A DNA stretch of 64,000 bases from Liolophura sinensis (Eukaryota > Mollusca > Polyplacophora > Chitonida > Chitonidae): positions 29,350,628-29,414,627 of the forward strand of contig NC_088305.1 of assembly GCF_032854445.1 (NCBI RefSeq). Direction: 5' to 3'. This document shows, piece after piece, positions 61,501-64,000 of the stretch; the first letter of the stretch is position 1, and each line of letters starts with the position of its first letter. A model generated the notes under the pieces. That model did not search any database. It was not told where the DNA came from and saw only the letters and a program-made list of their open reading frames with translations. Both the position numbers and the translations under genes were made by a program.

Positions 61501-64000
61501 AACCTGGACAACACATTCCCTGATATCCAGGCTGTGGGATGGGGAGGGGAAGAGGGAAGGAACCACCTCAGGTGAGTTACAACATTTGACAGGAACACTG
61601 GGGAAACTCTCCGCTGTGTCTGGTAAATTGAAGACCACTCCTAAAATGGGGACAGATGGATGGAATTTTTGTCCGCACACGAGTACATCATCCTGTTCAC
61701 TTAGAAACAAGGGGTAGTCGTATTTGATATACCTGTATATTGCAAATTTACATATGTCTCGTTAGCTTGTACTCCCTGTCACTGTTCATGGGGCCTTAGG
61801 GATAAAGAGTGGCTGAAGATGCCCTGTCTATCATTCATTTAAGACCTCTTGTGTCCCACCAATATGGGATGCATATTTATCGCGTCACATGGCCACATTT
61901 CACAATTCACTTTCCATTTACTTTCATGTTAACGTTTAGCCTCACAGCCCTGCCCCTAAATCTACAAGCCCTGAAAGCTGTTAATCCTCATTTCCTGACA
62001 CAACTGCACTCAAATTCCTGATAGAGGTTGACAGATGAAATTTTTCACAAAATTGACAAACAGCTGATGGAGGTCAAACCCACCTGGGCGGAGGCCAGTG
62101 GACCAGGACTTTTCACTACTTTTGCCTAGTGTGCAGCCGCCACCATACTTGAAAAACTTTGAAACCTTTGCTACAAAATGATACCACGTTGCAAGCAGAA
62201 ATAACGAAAAAGGGCTGCCCAAAGGAGCAAAAGAAAATATATTAAAGAATAGCTCAGCTTCGTCCTTCCCAACCCGGAAGCATTAATTGTGGACTGAAAC
62301 CACATAGGGGAAAGTTTGGTTGACCTCGTTCTCTGTGGTTTCTTCCACTGACCGCTATGCTATAAGTTAAAAATTCTTGAGTATGGCGTGAACTTGTAGC
62401 AACAGTCAGATAAGTAAGAAAATCCAAACGTTGTAATCACTAGGCCTATATTTAGCTGCTTTTGGCCTGCAATGGATTGTCCTCTGTATTTTTATTCTCG
62501 GGAGTACAAACCTGTACATCACAGGTGGGAGAGTTCTTCAGTAACTTGCCAAAGGTCAGTGGTTTTCCTCTGGTATGCTTTAAAACTACATGATAGAAGT
62601 GATATAAACAAAAATAATGCTCCTTGAAGTTCCTGGTGGCAGTGGTAATGTGCTGCATATTTTTCTTGTAATTTAAAATTTTCATGGTCCTGCTACCAGA
62701 CTTTCTGGTAGATTCCAGATAACCCAGTAGAGTATGGGGTTCTCTGTTTGATATGTATGTTTGCACATGGCCTGCAACTGACAGCAGGGTGGAGTAGATT
62801 ACATTCTCAAATGTTTGTGTATTGATTGTGACTCTCTGCGCAGGTGGCACAGAGGATGACTCTGATGCGGAGAACTCTGAACAGGAAAACCTGGCTGAGA
62901 TAGCCACGGGATTGGGCAATCAGTGCAGCGACTTTTTCTTCGGGGACGTAGACGTAGAACAGCTAACTTGGAATTCAGTTCGCTGAAGCTCTTTGATATT
63001 GACAACCCTGGAAAGGTAGGTACAGGTTGCCATCTTGGGAGTCATATAGCAAAAAGGTCACTTTGTTGTTGATGAGCATTGTTTGTTCTCTATTTCTGAA
63101 AATAATACAGGAAGACAAGTTTTGTGATGCTTTGCAGGTGTGAGGTCACACAAGAACATTTGGTGTCACCCATCGCTAACACATAGCCACACATGACACT
63201 GTACTTTATGAGGCTGTAGGCGTCATATCAGTTTAATCACCTTACAGGCTGACACCTGATTCATAGTGACACTAGGAACATCATCAGACAAATTTCCGCA
63301 AACTGGTGAAGATTTTGTTCTCATGGACTTTTCAGTTATAGGGGTTAAATAATTGCATATCCTTTCGAACAATATTAGCTCATTTAGGATTTCGTTCCTA
63401 TAATTTTAGTGTTACCTTATAGTATCCGTTGGAACTGAAGTAGCATTGCATTTGTATCCCTGTGTAGGTTCTGGACACTGAACACACTCAGGATTGTGTA
63501 TCTGTTACAGTAGTAATCCCATTAGTAATCATGCTACTTCCTTGCATGGTTTTCAGTTTAGGACAATGGGCTCTGGTTGAGTATATGGTGATTATGTGGG
63601 GTGTCATGTCTGGTGTCAGGATACTATGGGGTGTCATGTCTGGTGTTAGGATACCATGGCTCAGGATGTCGTGTCTGGTGTCCGTGTACTGTGTGTAGGT
63701 GGGGTGCCATATCGCGTGTTTGTATGCTGTGTGGGATGGGGCATCTTGGAATGGCCTTCCAGTGAGGCAGCACTGTAAATGTTGGCATAGTGGCTGGAAT
63801 ACAAACACACTCACACTATTACAGATATAATATTGAGGGCATCATGATACCTAAGCTAAGCTGAACACATTCTCTGTTTGTTTCAGCTTCAAGACTTGAC
63901 CCTCCCTAGCGAAGCCTTCCAGCCCCGTCATGAAATCCTTGATCAGTCCACGCCCCCGGAGACACAGCTTCTGAACGGGGCCATTGACTCTCCGCCGAGC
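52541..64000 (+). CDS. WDR24: WDR24, GATOR2 complex subunit (partial at both ends)
   Basis: WDR24 is the GATOR2 subunit that relays amino-acid sufficiency to mTORC1 at the lysosome, with MIOS, WDR59, SEH1L and SEC13. Exons: 52541-52657, 53027-53143, 53322-53399, 54378-54484, 55270-55392, 56063-56194, 56885-57083, 57874-58050, 58961-59070, 59584-59712, 60338-60470, 61493-61571, 62844-63015, 63887-64000. Exons 1-8 encode the WD40 propeller: [92 protein letters not shown] and [16 protein letters not shown]. Exons 10-11 carry [19 protein letters not shown] and [12 protein letters not shown]. The last reads [12 protein letters not shown], just before the C-terminal half; the RING/zinc end is outside. 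The ATG at 52564 may be internal. The 58961 acceptor is weak. The 62844 exon has a frame conflict. Confidence 0.95.
52690..52800 (+). mobile_element. Dispersed repeat D, copy 1, in WDR24 intron
   Basis: GAGGGTTCTGTTGATTTTAG, AAAGGTGTTTTGAGGA and GGGATGATATTCTGCTGGAA match sequence at 54140-54230 and 60645-60740. Family unknown and non-coding; it may be a non-autonomous element. Confidence 0.6.
53985..54320 (+). mobile_element. Dispersed repeat D, longest copy, in WDR24 intron
   Basis: The left part (GTGAAGGCCTTGGGGAAAGA, ATTGACTGAATTGCC) matches 58500-58580. The right part (GAGAGTTCTGTTTATCTTA, GATGATATTCTGCTG, TTTTTATGACATATATTTTG) matches 52710-52800 and 60645-60815. The full element may thus be about 340 bp, with other copies truncated. 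Confidence 0.6.
54988..55240 (+). mobile_element. Full-length SINE family A in WDR24 intron
   Basis: Head GGGGCCGAGGTGGCCAGCAT, B-box region AGTTCAAGTCCAGCTCATGC, body AAGGTCTGGCAGTAACC, core ATGAATGAAATATTCTTGAG and tail AACACGAATCAAGTAAAATA plus AATAAA. It ends about 30 bp before WDR24 exon 55270-55392. Confidence 0.88.
56400..56605 (+). mobile_element. Diverged SINE family A relative
   Basis: It keeps TAAGTTCAAATCCAGCACTC, a CTCCACCATAAACTACACC core and GCGTGAAATTCTTGAACACA, then TTAAGCATCAATCAC. The body between differs from the reference, so it may be a separate subfamily. Confidence 0.65.
57160..57275 (+). mobile_element. SINE family A 3' part
   Basis: GGTTCCCAGTTTCCTAACAC, CATAATGCTGGCTATCTTTG, AAGTGAAAGATTCTTGAC and TTTAAAACACCAAACAAATA. 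It lies 77 bp after the donor of WDR24 exon 56885-57083. Confidence 0.8.
57425..57502. repeat. 14-bp tandem repeat CCGGTAACTGAAAA
   Basis: About four near-perfect copies following GGTACCGGTACCGGTAAC. It lies in a WDR24 intron. Confidence 0.92.
57655..57722 (+). mobile_element. SINE family A tail
   Basis: GTAAGTGATAAATTCTTAAG, TATGGCTGTGAAAACCAATC and ATTTAAATAAATAAAT: only the terminal part of the element with its AAAT-type tail. Confidence 0.65.
58064..58270 (+). mobile_element. Dispersed repeat C, copy 1
   Basis: GAGCCTTGGTGATAAG, GTGTGTAAATTTATACGTCA, AGGAAAGTTCATCAGTGACT and TTATGGTTTTCCGCC recur in diverged form at 61249-61290 and 62505-62580. It begins right after the donor of WDR24 exon 57874-58050. 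Confidence 0.6.
58490..58645 (+). mobile_element. Dispersed repeat D, left-end copy
   Basis: GTAAAGGCCTTGGGGAAGAA, ATAAATTGACTGAGATACC and AATGAAGATATTACTATA match the left part of the element at 53985-54110. Confidence 0.6.
59190..59345 (-). mobile_element. SINE family B fragment, minus strand
   Basis: It shares GAAGACACCAGACATGACAC, GCTCTAACCTCTCA, AGATCTGAGC and GGCAGCAACATCTATATTTC with the element at 40775-40920, in the same orientation. The tRNA-like head is missing. Confidence 0.7.
60645..60815 (+). mobile_element. Dispersed repeat D, copy in a third WDR24 intron
   Basis: CAGTTCTGAGAGTTTTATTG, AAAAAGGTGTTTGGTTTTAG, GATAATATCCTACTGGAAAA and TTTTATGACATTTATTTGC correspond block by block to 54135-54315. 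Confidence 0.65.
60833..61042. repeat. 19-bp tandem array, about 11 copies
   Basis: The unit is TTAGTATGGTCGCCTAATG, with variants ACGGTCACC and ACGGTTGCC. It sits between dispersed repeat D and a repeat C-type SINE in the WDR24 intron before exon 61493-61571. Confidence 0.95.
61050..61395 (+). mobile_element. Long tRNA-derived SINE, family C
   Basis: TGGCATGGTCGGGCAGTCAGG resembles an A box, and AGGGTTCAATCCTGG a B box. The body has GATTTGTACGTCACACATGG and GAAAGTTCACG, then TCGGGTTTCCTCCATCC. The 3' end is GAAAAATTCTTGAACATGGC, TTAAGCAAAAAATC and AATAAATAAATAAT, so it shares the 3' end style of family A with a different body. It ends about 100 bp before WDR24 exon 61493-61571. Confidence 0.7.
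62330..62600 (+). mobile_element. SINE fragments of families A and C
   Basis: At 62345-62395, ACCGCTATGCTATAAGTTA and AAATTCTTGAGTATGGCGTG are a SINE 3' end. At 62460-62600, GGATTGTCCTCTGTATTTTT, CCTGTACATCACAGGTGGGA and GAGTTCTTCAGTAACTTGCC match repeat C. Boundaries are approximate. Confidence 0.55.
63585..63700 (+). repeat. Short duplicated block from SINE family B
   Basis: GGGGTGTCATGTCTGGTGTC, AGGATACTATG is repeated as TGTCATGTCTGGTGTTAGGA, TACCATG and again as TCGTGTCTGGTGTCCG. The words match the middle block of family B, so this looks like a local tandem amplification of a SINE piece in the last WDR24 intron. Confidence 0.6.

Noticed and set aside
62010-62222. Extra WDR24 exon inside the 61571-62844 intron
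   Set aside because: I looked for an exon that would correct the phase before 62844, but no stretch with both splice sites and WDR24-like sequence could be identified by eye.

Overview
This window is nuclear DNA from an animal. The genes are split by GT-AG introns, the three recognisable genes are metazoan orthologues, and tRNA-derived SINEs ending in AAAT-type tails are scattered through introns and spacers. The frequent TACATGTA-type words and the SINE style suggest a marine lophotrochozoan, most likely a bivalve or other mollusc. That placement is inference; no species can be named from the sequence alone.

Layout. (1) 2.7-11.1 kb, + strand: the 3' part of a CDK12/CDK13 gene in eight exons, with the end of an RS-rich region, the complete kinase domain and the C-terminal tail. 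The N-terminal exons lie left of the window or were not recognised. (2) About 15-18 kb: spacer with one 56-bp triplicate and a MITE-like element. (3) About 18-47.5 kb: a tandem-repeat island of roughly 29 kb. At least ten distinct arrays with units of about 28 to 108 bp stand nearly side by side, several with higher-order duplications (478, 1086 and 510 bp). The arrays from 18 to 31.7 kb are A/C-rich on the + strand and those from 33.5 to 43 kb are G/T-rich. Between them sit SINEs and the 5' end of a piggyBac-like transposon with a broken transposase gene. (4) 49.4-50.9 kb, - strand: a two-exon gene recognised as MPLKIP/TTDN1, with an unassigned conserved-looking ORF just upstream. (5) 52.5 kb to the right edge, + strand: WDR24, a GATOR2 subunit, in at least 14 exons. 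The WD40 repeats are complete, but the RING/zinc end runs off the window.

The genes do not form an operon or a shared pathway. CDK12/13 phosphorylates the RNA polymerase II CTD with cyclin K, MPLKIP is linked to PLK1 and to RNA processing through DBR1, and WDR24 acts in lysosomal amino-acid signalling to mTORC1. The very long open frames across the repeat island (up to 1294 codons) come from stop-free repeat units and are not genes. The observations most worth a second look are the family of neighbouring arrays with related motifs and a base-skew switch, the nested unit-length structure at 33.5-37 kb, the DLG in place of DFG in the kinase, and the reading-frame conflict in the acidic exon of WDR24.
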